Below are positions 8,237 through 17,119 of a stretch of 64,000 nucleotides of DNA, in pieces. A program made the position numbers and the translations under genes. Where the stretch lies: positions 2,108,001 to 2,172,000 of the forward strand of contig NZ_JACGWV010000001.1 in NCBI RefSeq assembly GCF_014137995.1. The letters are read 5' to 3'. Each line of letters begins with the position of its first letter. Position 1 is the first letter of the stretch. The notes under the pieces were generated by a model, which was not told the DNA's origin, searched no databases, and worked only from the letters and a program-made list of their open reading frames with translations. This stretch comes from Promicromonospora sukumoe (GTDB taxonomy: Bacteria; Actinomycetota; Actinomycetes; Actinomycetales; Cellulomonadaceae).

Positions 8237-8833
8237 TCAGCCGGTCGGCAGCGCCTCGCCGGCCGCGGCGTCGGGACCGCCCAACGGCACGAGCTCCGGG
8301 CTGAGCACCCGGGCGCGCAAGGAGCGGCCCGGGTTCAGGTAGACCGTGACGTCGTCGACGCCGTGGAGCATGATCAGCGCTTCCTCGGCGCCGTCCCGTA
8401 GGGCGAGGCCGTGCAGCTCGAACGACGTCGTCACCGGTTCTCCGGCACCGTGCCGCGTGGTGTCGTTCTTCCACCACCAGCTCTGGACGGACGAGATGCG
8501 AGCGGGCCCCTTGCGACGCCAGCGCCGCGAGACGTCCCAGGTGGAACCCGACGTCACGTGCGCGGGGATCAGCGCCTCGGCCCGGACGCCGAGGCCCTGG
8601 TTGGCGTCGCGCTGCTCCCACACGACCGACCGCGTCGAGCCGTCGTCGAGGTCGAGCTCGACCCCGAACGCGACCAGGTCCCGCTCACCCTCGTCCCAGT
8701 ACGGACGGGCCGTCCCGTAGTCGAGATCGATGTATCGGACGCCCCGGATCTGGTGCCCGCCCAACGCCCGCAGCGACTCGTGGACGGCCACGGCGTCGAA
8801 CGCGCTCGGAGCCCATGCCGTCCGCTGAGCCAT
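8237..8833 (-). CDS. Unknown protein at the right end of the repeat-framed segment
   Basis: 198 residues, not recognised. It is rich in Trp and acidic residues, with beta-strand-like runs (RYIDLDYGTARPYW, VAFGVELDLDDGS, SSVQSWWWKN, ALIMLHGVDDVTVYLNP) and no signal peptide or membrane segment. It converges on the preceding gene with 25 bp between stops. ATG 8833 is chosen over an in-frame GTG at 8866 because CAGGAT lies 6 nt before it, matching the leaderless starts elsewhere in the window. Palindromic repeat A2 lies just upstream. Confidence 0.5.
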   Translation of the reverse strand: MAQRTAWAPSAFDAVAVHESLRALGGHQIRGVRYIDLDYGTARPYWDEGERDLVAFGVELDLDDGSTRSVVWEQRDANQGLGVRAEALIPAHVTSGSTWDVSRRWRRKGPARISSVQSWWWKNDTTRHGAGEPVTTSFELHGLALRDGAEEALIMLHGVDDVTVYLNPGRSLRARVLSPELVPLGGPDAAAGEALPTG

Positions 8834-8893
8834 CCCGGCATCCTGGCAGCCCACCTCCGCGCGCACAACGAAGCACTGCTCGGCGCGCTGCGC

Positions 8894-8980
8894 GTGGTCG
8901 GTAGATGGTCAGGTGATCGGTAGTTCGAACTACCGACCACCTGACCATCTACCGACCACCTGACCTTCTGCCGACTACCC
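8894..8980. repeat. Long palindromic repeat, copy A2
   Basis: A 66-nt palindrome (8894-8959) is centred on TTCGAA (8924-8929). Its arms are perfect or nearly so, and 19-nt units continue on the right (beginning 8931, 8950 and 8969). It is the same element as 5758-5850 and in the same orientation. It lies between divergent genes, where a terminator would have no obvious role. Confidence 0.85.
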
Positions 8981-9100
8981 CGAGGCGGCCTGATCTGCAG
9001 GTGCGCTGCTCGGCGCGCTCCGCACGGCCCGGCCTGCGACAGTGGTGGGGCAGGGGCGGTCGACGACGGGCGGTGGCCCTCGGGCGCGGGAGGTACGGGC

Positions 9101-10081
9101 ATGCCGGAGCAGGCAGTCGTGGCCCGCGGCATCGAACGACACTTCGGTGACAAGCGGGCGGTGGCTGGTGTCGACCTCACCGTCGAGGCGGGCGAGGTCT
9201 ACGGGTTCCTCGGCCCCAACGGCGCCGGGAAGTCGACGCTGACCCGGGTGCTCTGCACGCTCCTGGCGCCCACCCGGGGCACGGCACAGGTCGCCGGGCA
9301 CGACGTCGTCGACGACGCCACCGCCGTCCGGCTGCGGATCGGGGTCGCTCTGCAGGAGGCGGCGCTCGACGACAAGCAGACCGGCCTGGAGATGCTCCGC
9401 CTCCAGGGGCGGTTCTACGGGCTGACCACCCGCGAGACCGCGCAGCGGGTCGCGGAGCTGCGCGAGCTGATCGACATCGGCGACGCCCTCGACGACCGCG
9501 TCGCCACCTACTCCGGCGGCATGAAACGCCGCCTCGACGTCGCCCTCGCGCTGGTGCACAACCCGGAGGTCCTGTTCCTCGACGAGCCCACCACCGGGCT
9601 CGACCCGCTCAGCCGCGCCGCCGTCTGGGCGGAGATCCGGCGGCTCAACCGCGACCTCGGCATGACCGTCTTCCTCACCACCCAGTACCTCGAGGAGGCC
9701 GACGCCCTGGCCGGCCGCGTCGGCATCATCAACCGCGGCCTGATCGTCGCCGAGGGCACGCCCGAGGAGCTCAAGCGCACCATCGGGACCGACGTCGTGG
9801 TCGTGGACGTCGCCGACCGGCCCGGGTCGGCGCGCACCGCCCTGGCCGACGTCGGCGGCATCCGCAGCATCGACGTCGACGCCCACCGCCTGATGATCTC
9901 CGTCGAGGACGGCGCCCAGGCCATCAGCCCGGTGGCGCTCGCGCTCGACCGGTCCGGCATCCGGGTCCGGGAGCTCGCCCTGCGGCGCCCCACGCTCGAC
10001 GACGTGTTCTTCCGGGTCACCGGCGAGCGGATCGGCGACGACGACGAGAAGGGCCGGCCGACGAGGGACGAACGGCCATGA
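9101..10081 (+). CDS. ABC transporter ATP-binding protein, DrrA type
   Basis: 326-residue ATPase of the daunorubicin-resistance (DrrA) exporter group. Walker A is GPNGAGKST (residues 38-46), the signature is YSGGMKRRLDVAL (from Tyr137) and Walker B is VLFLDEP (157-163) followed by TTGLDP. The C-terminal extension of about 80 residues contains LALRRPTLDDVFF, the C-motif typical of Drr-type ATPases. It acts with the permease encoded 13 bp downstream. GGGAGG precedes ATG 9101. Likely role: export of a hydrophobic compound or lipid; the substrate is unknown. Confidence 0.9.
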   Translation: MPEQAVVARGIERHFGDKRAVAGVDLTVEAGEVYGFLGPNGAGKSTLTRVLCTLLAPTRGTAQVAGHDVVDDATAVRLRIGVALQEAALDDKQTGLEMLRLQGRFYGLTTRETAQRVAELRELIDIGDALDDRVATYSGGMKRRLDVALALVHNPEVLFLDEPTTGLDPLSRAAVWAEIRRLNRDLGMTVFLTTQYLEEADALAGRVGIINRGLIVAEGTPEELKRTIGTDVVVVDVADRPGSARTALADVGGIRSIDVDAHRLMISVEDGAQAISPVALALDRSGIRVRELALRRPTLDDVFFRVTGERIGDDDEKGRPTRDERP

Positions 10082-10094
10082 GGAAGGAACGGCC

Positions 10095-10910
10095 ATGAGC
10101 ACCGAGCGCACCACGCCCGCCGTCCGGCAGGAGACCGTCCACGGCCGCCCCGCCGGGTTCTGGCGGGACCTCGCGTCCGTCGCGATCCGGGCCCTGCGCC
10201 AGATCCCGCGCGAGCCGGAGGCGATCATCCCCGCGCTCGTCATCCCGCTGTTCTTCTTCGTCGTCAACGTCGGCGCCCTGTCCGACGTCGCCTCCATGGC
10301 CGGGATCGGCGACTTCAAGGCCTTCCAGATCCCGGTCGCGATCGTCTTCGCCGTCACCGGCATCTCCCGGGCCAGCGCCCTGGTCACGGACATCACCGGC
10401 GGCTACTTCGACCGGCTGCTGCTCACGCCGATGCACCGCACCTCGCTGCTCCTGGGCCTGATGGTGGCCGACCTCGTGCTGGTCGTCGCCCTGTCGGTCC
10501 CCGTGCTCGCCCTCGGGTTCGCGCTCGGCGTCGACTTCGCCACGGGTGTGCCCGGCGTGCTCGTCTTCCTGCTGCTGGCCGGGTTCTGGGGCCTCGCCTT
10601 CACCGGGTTCCCCTACGCCATCGCGCTGCGCACCGGGAACCCCGCCGCCGTCAGCTCCAGCTTCCTGCTCTTCTTCCCGTTCGCCTTCCTGACGACGTCC
10701 TTCCTCCCGCTGGACGCGCTGACCGGCTGGCTCGCCACCATCGCCGTCTACAACCCCGTCACGTACCTGCTCGCGGCCCTGCGGTCCCTGATCATGGACG
10801 GCTGGGACGCCACCGCGCTCTGGCAGGGCGTCGCGTCGATCGCCGCGGTCGCGCTGGTCAGCTTCACGGTCGCGTTCCGGGCGCTCGCGGGGCGGACGTC
10901 GCGCAACTGA
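10095..10910 (+). CDS. ABC-2 type permease, DrrB type
   Basis: 271-residue membrane protein of the ABC-2 family with six predicted transmembrane segments after a cytosolic start of about 40 residues. The pattern matches DrrB-type permeases (RQIPREPEAIIPALVIPLFFF, then a long run of paired helices and a final YNPVTYLLAALRSLIMDGWD). It forms the exporter together with the preceding ATPase. GGAAGG lies 6 nt before ATG 10095. The short direct repeat acggccatgagg/acggccatgagc around the ATPase stop and this start may reflect a local duplication of the translation start. Confidence 0.88.
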   Translation: MSTERTTPAVRQETVHGRPAGFWRDLASVAIRALRQIPREPEAIIPALVIPLFFFVVNVGALSDVASMAGIGDFKAFQIPVAIVFAVTGISRASALVTDITGGYFDRLLLTPMHRTSLLLGLMVADLVLVVALSVPVLALGFALGVDFATGVPGVLVFLLLAGFWGLAFTGFPYAIALRTGNPAAVSSSFLLFFPFAFLTTSFLPLDALTGWLATIAVYNPVTYLLAALRSLIMDGWDATALWQGVASIAAVALVSFTVAFRALAGRTSRN

Positions 10911-10958
10911 GCCGGGCCCCTGCCCGCGCATCCGAGCCGCGTGCCCGATGCCGCCGGG

Positions 10959-10972
10959 ATCACCCGGGTGAT
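10959..10972. promoter_or_regulatory. Perfect 14-bp palindrome upstream of the metalloprotease-like gene
   Basis: ATCACCCGGGTGAT is fully self-complementary and lies 86 bp before the start codon. It is a possible operator. A second small hairpin, CGGCCGCG-tc-CGCGGCCG at 11024-11041, ends just before the Shine-Dalgarno GGGAGG and could affect translation. Confidence 0.35.
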
Positions 10973-11058
10973 TGCCGCCCCCGGCGTCATCAACGACCTC
11001 CGGAACCCTCTCTTTCCTGTCAGCGGCCGCGTCCGCGGCCGGGGGAGGGAGACGACCC

Positions 11059-13443
11059 ATGGACCACGACTGCGGCTGCGGCGACGAGGCCCACGCCGCG
11101 CACCATTACTCAGGGCACCACCACGGCGCGCACGATCACACCGGGCACGACGCCGGGTACCACGGCGCCCCCCTCGAGTTCGACGCCGACGGCCGGCTCG
11201 TCGTCGGCCCCGTCGTGCGGCCGGAGCTGCTCACGCGCCCCTGCCCCCTCGGCACCCTGGACGGCTCGTGGCTGCTGGAGCTGGAGCGCCGCACCGTGTT
11301 CGGCCCCGAGGTGCGCGGTGCGATGCGGATCGAGGTCGGCACCTCGTCGCTGCGTGTCTCGGGCGACATGTACTCCCGGCGGGTCCTCCCGCCCGTCGTC
11401 GAGCCGCTGCGCCCGGTCCCGTTCCCGATCCCCGTCCCCGAGCCGGATCCTCTGGCGGGCGCCGTCGTCCGCGAACCCGGCGCCGGCTTGCCCGCCCAGG
11501 ACGCGCACGGCCGCGACCCGCACGCCCACGACACGCACACACAGGACACCGGGATCGACCCCGGGATCCTGGCCGAGATCCCCTCGCTGCGCACGCGCTG
11601 GTACCCCGCCTTCCCCGCCGCGGAGTACTCCTGGTACTTCCGGTCGAACGGCGCGACCTACGCGGGCGGCACCCTGACCGTGCAGATCGTGCGGCACCTG
11701 TGGAACCGCACCACGCAGGAGTTCGTCTCGACCGACACCGGCACGCTCACCCTGAGCTGTCGCCGTCCGCTCGTCGTGACGACGACGTCCGCCGTCCTCG
11801 GCCCGGACCAGGGGATGACGGGCACGCTCTCGATCGGTGGCACGGTCACGAACGTGACGGCGCGCAAGACGTCGCCGATGTACCGCGGCTGCCGCATCGA
11901 GGTCGACGCCATGGTCAACCGCGTCTTCCCGGCGTCCGCCACGATCGGCACCGGCGCGACCGCCACGGTGCGCTCCGTGTACGCGAGCGCGGGCTGGGAC
12001 GTCACGGTCGTCACCGACGAGATCGCCGTGCCGGAGGACGCCGACCTCACCAACGCCGAGCTCGCCACCCTCATGACGGGGCACCGCCAGGCGGTCGCCG
12101 GCGAGGCGTGGCGGCTGTGGCTGTTCGTCGGCTCGTCGCAGGGCGGCCTGTTCGGCATCATGTTCGACGACGACACCGTGCCGCGCGAGGGCGCCGCCGG
12201 GTTCGCCGACGTGGAGCTGGGCAACGACTCCTTCATCGCGGCGGCGGCCCGCGGACGACCGCTCGACGAGGTGCCCGCGGCGTTCCTGCGCACGCTCGTG
12301 CACGAGGCCGGGCACGCCTTCAACCTGTGGCACCCGAAGCACGACGTGCACAACCCGGGCATCGGCATCGAGATCATGAACCAGACCGGCGACGTCATGG
12401 GCTTCGCCACCACCGCCAACCCGTACCCGAACAACGCGGCGTTCGTCTTCTCCGACCACGACCGCACGTCGCTCATCCACTCGCCCGACCCGCAGGTACG
12501 CCCCGGCTGGAAGAACTTCGGCTGGGGCCACGGCGACCTGTCGGCCGGCCTCCCGGCACCCGTGGACGCCGCCGGCCTCGGCGGCGACACCGGCGACGAC
12601 GGGCTCCGGCTCACGGTCGAGATGCCCGCCCAGGCGTTCGTGGGCGAGTACGTCACCGCGGAGGTCGCGCTGACCAACGTCTCGGACCAGCCGCGCACGG
12701 TCACCACGCTGGTCAACCTCTCGGAGGGTGACCTCGTGTTCGTGCACACGCCGCCCGACCACTCGCTGCAGCACCTCGTCGACGTCGCGATCGGCTGCGG
12801 CCCCCGCCCCACGACCGTGCTGCAGCCGGGGGAGTCGCTCCGCAATCACGTCCAGGTGTTCTTCACCAACCAGGGCGTCACCTTCACGGAGCCGGGCCGC
12901 CACACGGTCGCGGCCCAGCTCGAGGTGGACCCGCTGACCACGGTGCGCTCCGCGCCCGTCACGGTCGACGTCCGGGGCCCGGCCACCGACGCCGAGGTCG
13001 ACATCAGCGCCAAGACGCTCACGCCCGGCGTCGGACGCGCCATCGCCCTCGGCGACTTCGCGACCGACACCACGGCCCGGGCGGTGCTCACCGACCTGGC
13101 CGAGCAGCACAGCGACACCGACACCGGCGCGGCGGGGGCCCTCGTCCTGGCGAACGCCCTCAACCGCTCGTTCTCCGACGTCCGCGCCCAGGACGTACGA
13201 GCGGCGGCCCCGGACGACGCCGCGCACTTCCTCGAGCTCGCGCTCGCGGGGCGGACGGCGCAGCGGGCGACCGAGCTCGCGGTCACCGTCGCCAGCCCGA
13301 CCGAGAAGAACGCCCCGGTCGTGGCCGACACGATCGCGGCGCTCGCGGCCCGTGCCAAGGGCGGCGCCCGTTCGGCGGCGGGCAAGGACGTCGCCGCCGC
13401 GAAGCTGGTCGCGGCCGACTTCACCGAGCCGGAGGGACGCTGA
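11059..13443 (+). CDS. His-rich metalloprotease-like protein
   Basis: 794 residues without a recognisable signal peptide. The first 40 residues are very rich in His, with Cys-Gly-Cys near the start (MDHDCGCGDE...), and look metal-binding. A zinc site HEAGHAFNLWH (His415, Glu416, His419, His425) matches the extended HExxHxxxxxH signature of metzincin-like peptidases. After it come an Ig-like region (about 520-640: EYVTAEVALTNVSDQ, FTEPGRHTVAAQLEV) and an Ala-rich helical tail. The gene downstream encodes a homologue of this C-terminal part without the catalytic site. GGGAGG precedes ATG 11059. Substrate and location are unknown. Confidence 0.65.
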   Translation: MDHDCGCGDEAHAAHHYSGHHHGAHDHTGHDAGYHGAPLEFDADGRLVVGPVVRPELLTRPCPLGTLDGSWLLELERRTVFGPEVRGAMRIEVGTSSLRVSGDMYSRRVLPPVVEPLRPVPFPIPVPEPDPLAGAVVREPGAGLPAQDAHGRDPHAHDTHTQDTGIDPGILAEIPSLRTRWYPAFPAAEYSWYFRSNGATYAGGTLTVQIVRHLWNRTTQEFVSTDTGTLTLSCRRPLVVTTTSAVLGPDQGMTGTLSIGGTVTNVTARKTSPMYRGCRIEVDAMVNRVFPASATIGTGATATVRSVYASAGWDVTVVTDEIAVPEDADLTNAELATLMTGHRQAVAGEAWRLWLFVGSSQGGLFGIMFDDDTVPREGAAGFADVELGNDSFIAAAARGRPLDEVPAAFLRTLVHEAGHAFNLWHPKHDVHNPGIGIEIMNQTGDVMGFATTANPYPNNAAFVFSDHDRTSLIHSPDPQVRPGWKNFGWGHGDLSAGLPAPVDAAGLGGDTGDDGLRLTVEMPAQAFVGEYVTAEVALTNVSDQPRTVTTLVNLSEGDLVFVHTPPDHSLQHLVDVAIGCGPRPTTVLQPGESLRNHVQVFFTNQGVTFTEPGRHTVAAQLEVDPLTTVRSAPVTVDVRGPATDAEVDISAKTLTPGVGRAIALGDFATDTTARAVLTDLAEQHSDTDTGAAGALVLANALNRSFSDVRAQDVRAAAPDDAAHFLELALAGRTAQRATELAVTVASPTEKNAPVVADTIAALAARAKGGARSAAGKDVAAAKLVAADFTEPEGR

Positions 13444-13505
13444 CCGGTGAGGCTCCGGGCGCTGACCGGGGGACAGGCCGACGGCAGAGGGGAAGGATCG
13501 ACACC

Positions 13506-14303
13506 GTGACAGCCGCCGAGACCACGGCAGGGGGCGGCGGGCTGGAGCTCTTGCTCCGGCCCGCCGCGGCCTCCGTGCCCCTGGACCGCATCGCGTTCGC
13601 CGACGTCGAGGTCGTCGCGACGGGCGGCGCCGCCAGCGTCAGCGCCCGGCTCAACCTCGTCGAGGGCGACCTCGAGATCGAGGTGGCGGGCCCCGGGAGC
13701 CCGCCCGTGCGGGCCACCTGGCCGTGGCCCGCCGACTCCGCGCCCAGGTCGGTCGACCTCCCCGCGGGCGGCCGCCTGGTCGCCTCGGTGCCGCTTCTGT
13801 CTTCCGGGAGCGCGCCCCTCTTTCGCGCGCCGGGCAGGTACGAGCTGACGGCGCGCTTCGCGGCGCGCCGGGGCGAGAGCATCGCGTCGCGCCCGGTCTC
13901 GCTCGTGCGCACGGCACCCGACGACGCCGCCCTCGCCACCCGGCTCGGCGACCGCGACGTGCTGCAGTCGATCCTCGGCGCCGGTGTGCTCGGTGCCGCT
14001 GCGCCGTCGCTGGAGCTGCTGGCCGCCTCGTCCGACGCCGGCACGGCCGCCGCGGCGAACCTCGCTCTCGGCCGTAGCGATGCTCTCAACGATGTTCTCA
14101 GCGGTGCCCGCACCGATGCCGTGGCCGACCCCGCGGCCCTGCGTGCCGTCGCCGCCCTGCTGCCGCCCGGGGCGACCGGACAGGACGACCGGCGTGACGC
14201 CGTCGTCGCACTCAGCGTCGCGCGTGCCCCCGCCCCGGGGACCGCTGCGGAGGCCGTCGAGCGCGCCGTCGCCGCGCTCACCGGGCGGCCGCTCCTCGGG
14301 TGA
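13506..14303 (+). CDS. Partner protein homologous to the C-terminal half of the upstream protein
   Basis: 265 residues, not assignable to a named family. The order of elements parallels residues ~530-790 of the upstream metalloprotease-like protein: a beta-rich part with SVSARLNLVEGDLEIEV (compare TVTTLVNLSEGDLVFV), then FRAPGRYELTARF (compare FTEPGRHTVAAQL), then an Ala/Leu-rich helical tail. It has no zinc motif and no signal peptide. GTG 13506 is preceded by GGGGAAGGA. The gap to the upstream gene is 62 bp, so co-transcription is likely. It may be a non-catalytic subunit or scaffold of the same complex. Confidence 0.6.
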   Translation: MTAAETTAGGGGLELLLRPAAASVPLDRIAFADVEVVATGGAASVSARLNLVEGDLEIEVAGPGSPPVRATWPWPADSAPRSVDLPAGGRLVASVPLLSSGSAPLFRAPGRYELTARFAARRGESIASRPVSLVRTAPDDAALATRLGDRDVLQSILGAGVLGAAAPSLELLAASSDAGTAAAANLALGRSDALNDVLSGARTDAVADPAALRAVAALLPPGATGQDDRRDAVVALSVARAPAPGTAAEAVERAVAALTGRPLLG

Positions 14304-14455
14304 CGGGGCGGCTGTTCCCGGAGTGGCCAGGGAGTGACAGGGGGCGACCGGGGGAGCGACCAGCCGCGCCGGTGAGACGGGAGTTGTCGGGAGTGTCGGC
14401 CGCCGCTAGGGTCCGCCCTGGACAATTCGCCCATAACAAAATTGGGAGCATGGCG

Positions 14456-15736
14456 ATGACGGCTGACGCGCCGACGGTAGCGCCGACGACAGCGGCGGAG
14501 CCGCCGACCACCCCGGGGGCCACGGCCACGGAGCCGGTCGCAGGGCAGGTCGCAGAGCAGGTTCCCGGGCAGATCACAGAGCAAGCCGCGGCGCAGGCCC
14601 CGCCGCCCACCACGTTCGGCGCACCGTGGATCCGGTCCGCGGGCGAGGTGGCGTGGAAGCTGGTCGGCATCGTGGCGGCAGTGGCCGTCGTGTTCTACGT
14701 GGTGGGCCTGGTCCAGGTCGTGTTCGTCGCCCTGTTCCTCGCCCTGGTCTTCACCACGGTGCTCCTGCCGCTGGGCGACTTCTACGACCGGGTCATGCCG
14801 CGTGGCCTGGCCATGGCGGCGTCGCTGCTGACGGCGGTGCTCGCCGTCGGCGCGCTCGTGACCTACGTGGTCTCGTCCGTGGTGAGCCGGTGGGAGGACC
14901 TCGCCATCGAGTTCGCCACCGGCCTGACCGACCTGGCCGGGCTGCTCACCGGCATCCCGATGCTCGCCGGCCTCGGCGGTCCGGACAAGTGGCTGGAGGA
15001 CGGCGGCGCCTGGCTCCAGTCCCACGCCGGCGACTACGCGGGCACGGCCGCCCAGAGCGCCGGGTCGATCGCCGAGGGCGCGACCGCCGTCGTGCTCGCG
15101 ATCTTCTGCACCGTGTTCTTCCTGACCCAGGGCGGCCGCATGTGGCGCTGGGCGCTGGACTTCGTGCCCGCCGACCGGCACGACCGCTGGGAGGCGGCCG
15201 CCGCCGCGGGCTGGAACTCGTTCTCCGGCTTCACCCGCGGCATGTTCTTCGTCGCGCTCTCCGACGGCGTCCTCGCCGGGATCTTCCTGTCCGTCGTCGG
15301 CGTGCCCCTGGCGCTGCCGCTGTCGGTCGTGGTGTTCCTCGGCGCCTTCATCCCGATGATCGGCCCGGTCGCCGCCATCGTGATCAGCGTGCTCGTCGCG
15401 CTGGCCGCCAAGGGCCCCGTGCTGGCGCTCGTCGTGCTCATCGGCATGGTCGTCGTCGCGCAGCTCGACGCCAACGTGCTCCAGCCGCTCATCACCGGCA
15501 AGCAGGTCTCCCTGCACCCCGTGGTGATGGCGCTCGTCGTGGCCGCGGGCTCGGTGCTGGGCGGCCTGCTCGGCGCCGTCGTCGCCGTCCCGCTCACCGC
15601 GGTGGCCTGGGCGGTGTACTGCACGCTGCGCCGGACGGCGGCGGACGGGACCCCGGTCGCCCCTGACACACCGGCGGTCCAGGACGCACCGGCAGTACAG
15701 AGCACACCAGCGGTAGAGGGCACGACGGCGACCTAG
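14456..15736 (+). CDS. AI-2E (PerM) family transporter, first copy
   Basis: 426 residues. A Thr/Ala/Pro-rich cytosolic N terminus of about 60 residues precedes a polytopic domain with the AI-2E/PerM pattern: paired helices at the start, a soluble central part, then FSGFTRGMFFVALSDGVLAGIFL, GAFIPMIGPVAAI and the C-terminal LQPLITGKQVSLHPVVM. Members include autoinducer-2 exporters and Na+/H+ antiporters, so the substrate is open. GGGAG at 14444-14448 fits ATG 14456 (7 nt) better than the ATG two codons earlier (1 nt). TAGGGT at 14407 may be a -10 element. A paralogue follows. Confidence 0.85.
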   Translation: MTADAPTVAPTTAAEPPTTPGATATEPVAGQVAEQVPGQITEQAAAQAPPPTTFGAPWIRSAGEVAWKLVGIVAAVAVVFYVVGLVQVVFVALFLALVFTTVLLPLGDFYDRVMPRGLAMAASLLTAVLAVGALVTYVVSSVVSRWEDLAIEFATGLTDLAGLLTGIPMLAGLGGPDKWLEDGGAWLQSHAGDYAGTAAQSAGSIAEGATAVVLAIFCTVFFLTQGGRMWRWALDFVPADRHDRWEAAAAAGWNSFSGFTRGMFFVALSDGVLAGIFLSVVGVPLALPLSVVVFLGAFIPMIGPVAAIVISVLVALAAKGPVLALVVLIGMVVVAQLDANVLQPLITGKQVSLHPVVMALVVAAGSVLGGLLGAVVAVPLTAVAWAVYCTLRRTAADGTPVAPDTPAVQDAPAVQSTPAVEGTTAT

Positions 15737-15750
15737 CGGAGCCGACACAG

Positions 15751-15786
15751 GGCGCGGCCGCGGCACAGAGCGCGGCCGCGCCCTTT
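15751..15786 (+). terminator. Intrinsic terminator between the two AI-2E genes
   Basis: Perfect 12-bp stem: GGCGCGGCCGCG (15751-15762), 8-nt loop, CGCGGCCGCGCC (15771-15782), followed by CTTT. It would separate transcription of the two permease paralogues. Confidence 0.7.
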
Positions 15787-15802
15787 GAGGCAAACTGGCT
15801 CG

Positions 15803-17032
15803 GTGCCTGACCCCGCACCACGACCCGCACCACACCCGGCCGAACCGCAGCGTGACCCGGCCCGGCGAGACCTGGACCGGCGCGACTCCGCCCGACCAGA
15901 CTCCGCGCCCCCGCCCTGGCTGCGCACCTCCGCGGGCTGGTCGTGGCGCCTGATCCTCCTGGTCGCGGGGATCGCCCTGGTGTTCTGGGCGGTCACCCGG
16001 GTGCTGATCGTGTTCGTCGCCGTCTTCCTGGCGCTGGTCTTCACCGCGGTGCTGAACCCGCTCACCGACCTGTACGCCCGGGTGATGCCCCGGGCCCTGG
16101 CGACCGCCGCGTCCATCCTCTCCGCCATCCTCGTGGTCGGCGGCCTCGTGACCTACGTGGTCGTGTCGGTCGCCGGCCAGTGGGAACGCCTCGCGGGGGA
16201 GTTCAACACCGGCATCGACCAGATCGTCGGCCTGATCGAGAACAACTCCCTGCCGCTGAACGTCCAGGTCGACACGCGCGACCAGTGGATCGACGACGCC
16301 GCCAGATGGATCCAGGAGAACGCCCAGACCCTCGTCGGCCGCGCGGCCGAGAGCGCCGGCTCGATCGTCGAGGGCATCGCCGTCCTCGCCCTCTCGATCT
16401 TCTGCACCGTCTTCTTCCTGGCCTCCGGCGGCGCCATGTGGCGCTGGTTCATGCAGCAGGTGCCCGCCCGCACCCGCGGCCGGTGGAGCGACGCCGCCGA
16501 CGTCGGCTGGTACACCTTCTCCGGCTACACCCGCGGCACCGTGCTCGTCGCGATCACCAACGGCATCCTCGCCGGGATCTTCCTCTCGATCCTCGGGGTG
16601 CCGCTCTCGGCGCCCCTCGCCGTGCTCGTCTTCATCGGCACGTTCATCCCCCTGATCGGCGCGCCGCTCGCGATGATCATCGCGGCCGTCGTGGCGCTCG
16701 CGGCCGACGGCCTGCTCACGGCCCTGATCGTCACCCTCGGCATCGCGGGGATCGGCCAGCTCGAGGGGCACGTGCTGCAGCCGCTCATCATGGGCAAGCA
16801 GGTCTCGCTGCACCCCGTCGTCGTCGCCCTGGGCGTCACGTGCGGCACGGTGGTGGGCGGCATCCTGGGCGCGATCGTCGCCGTCCCGCTCATCGCGGTG
16901 GCCTGGGCGGTCTACAGCACGCTGCGCAAGCCCGTGGACGCCGGCGCCGACGCCGGCACCGGCCCGGGCGGCACGGGCGACGTCGGGCCGGACAGGGACG
17001 AGCCGGGCGCGGAGGGGGCCGCGAAGGCGTGA
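15803..17032 (+). CDS. AI-2E (PerM) family transporter, second copy
   Basis: 409 residues, paralogous to the preceding gene with the same layout: Pro/Arg-rich cytosolic start, paired membrane helices, soluble middle part, FSGYTRGTVLVAITNGILAGIFL, GTFIPLIGAPLAMI and LQPLIMGKQVSLHPVVV. The C terminus is Gly/Asp-rich. The start GTG 15803 has no Shine-Dalgarno sequence, but CAAACT lies 6 nt upstream. A terminator hairpin stands before it, so this gene probably has its own leaderless promoter. Substrate unknown; the divergence of the two copies rules out a recent duplication. Confidence 0.84.
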   Translation: MPDPAPRPAPHPAEPQRDPARRDLDRRDSARPDSAPPPWLRTSAGWSWRLILLVAGIALVFWAVTRVLIVFVAVFLALVFTAVLNPLTDLYARVMPRALATAASILSAILVVGGLVTYVVVSVAGQWERLAGEFNTGIDQIVGLIENNSLPLNVQVDTRDQWIDDAARWIQENAQTLVGRAAESAGSIVEGIAVLALSIFCTVFFLASGGAMWRWFMQQVPARTRGRWSDAADVGWYTFSGYTRGTVLVAITNGILAGIFLSILGVPLSAPLAVLVFIGTFIPLIGAPLAMIIAAVVALAADGLLTALIVTLGIAGIGQLEGHVLQPLIMGKQVSLHPVVVALGVTCGTVVGGILGAIVAVPLIAVAWAVYSTLRKPVDAGADAGTGPGGTGDVGPDRDEPGAEGAAKA

Positions 17033-17119
17033 CCGACGTCACGCGCCCGGCCCCCGCCGGGTCGGGCTCGAAACGGTAAACCTGCAGGTAGAGGCCTATT
17101 TCTGTGGCACCATCGAGGG

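Noticed and set aside
13421..16813. Very long open frame on the minus strand across the AI-2E genes
   Set aside because: It is antisense to two conserved permeases and consists of low-complexity Arg/Gly/Asp/Glu sequence, as expected from high-GC codon bias.
14456..17032. A single AI-2E gene broken by a frameshift
   Set aside because: Both copies are full length with their own start and a terminator between them.
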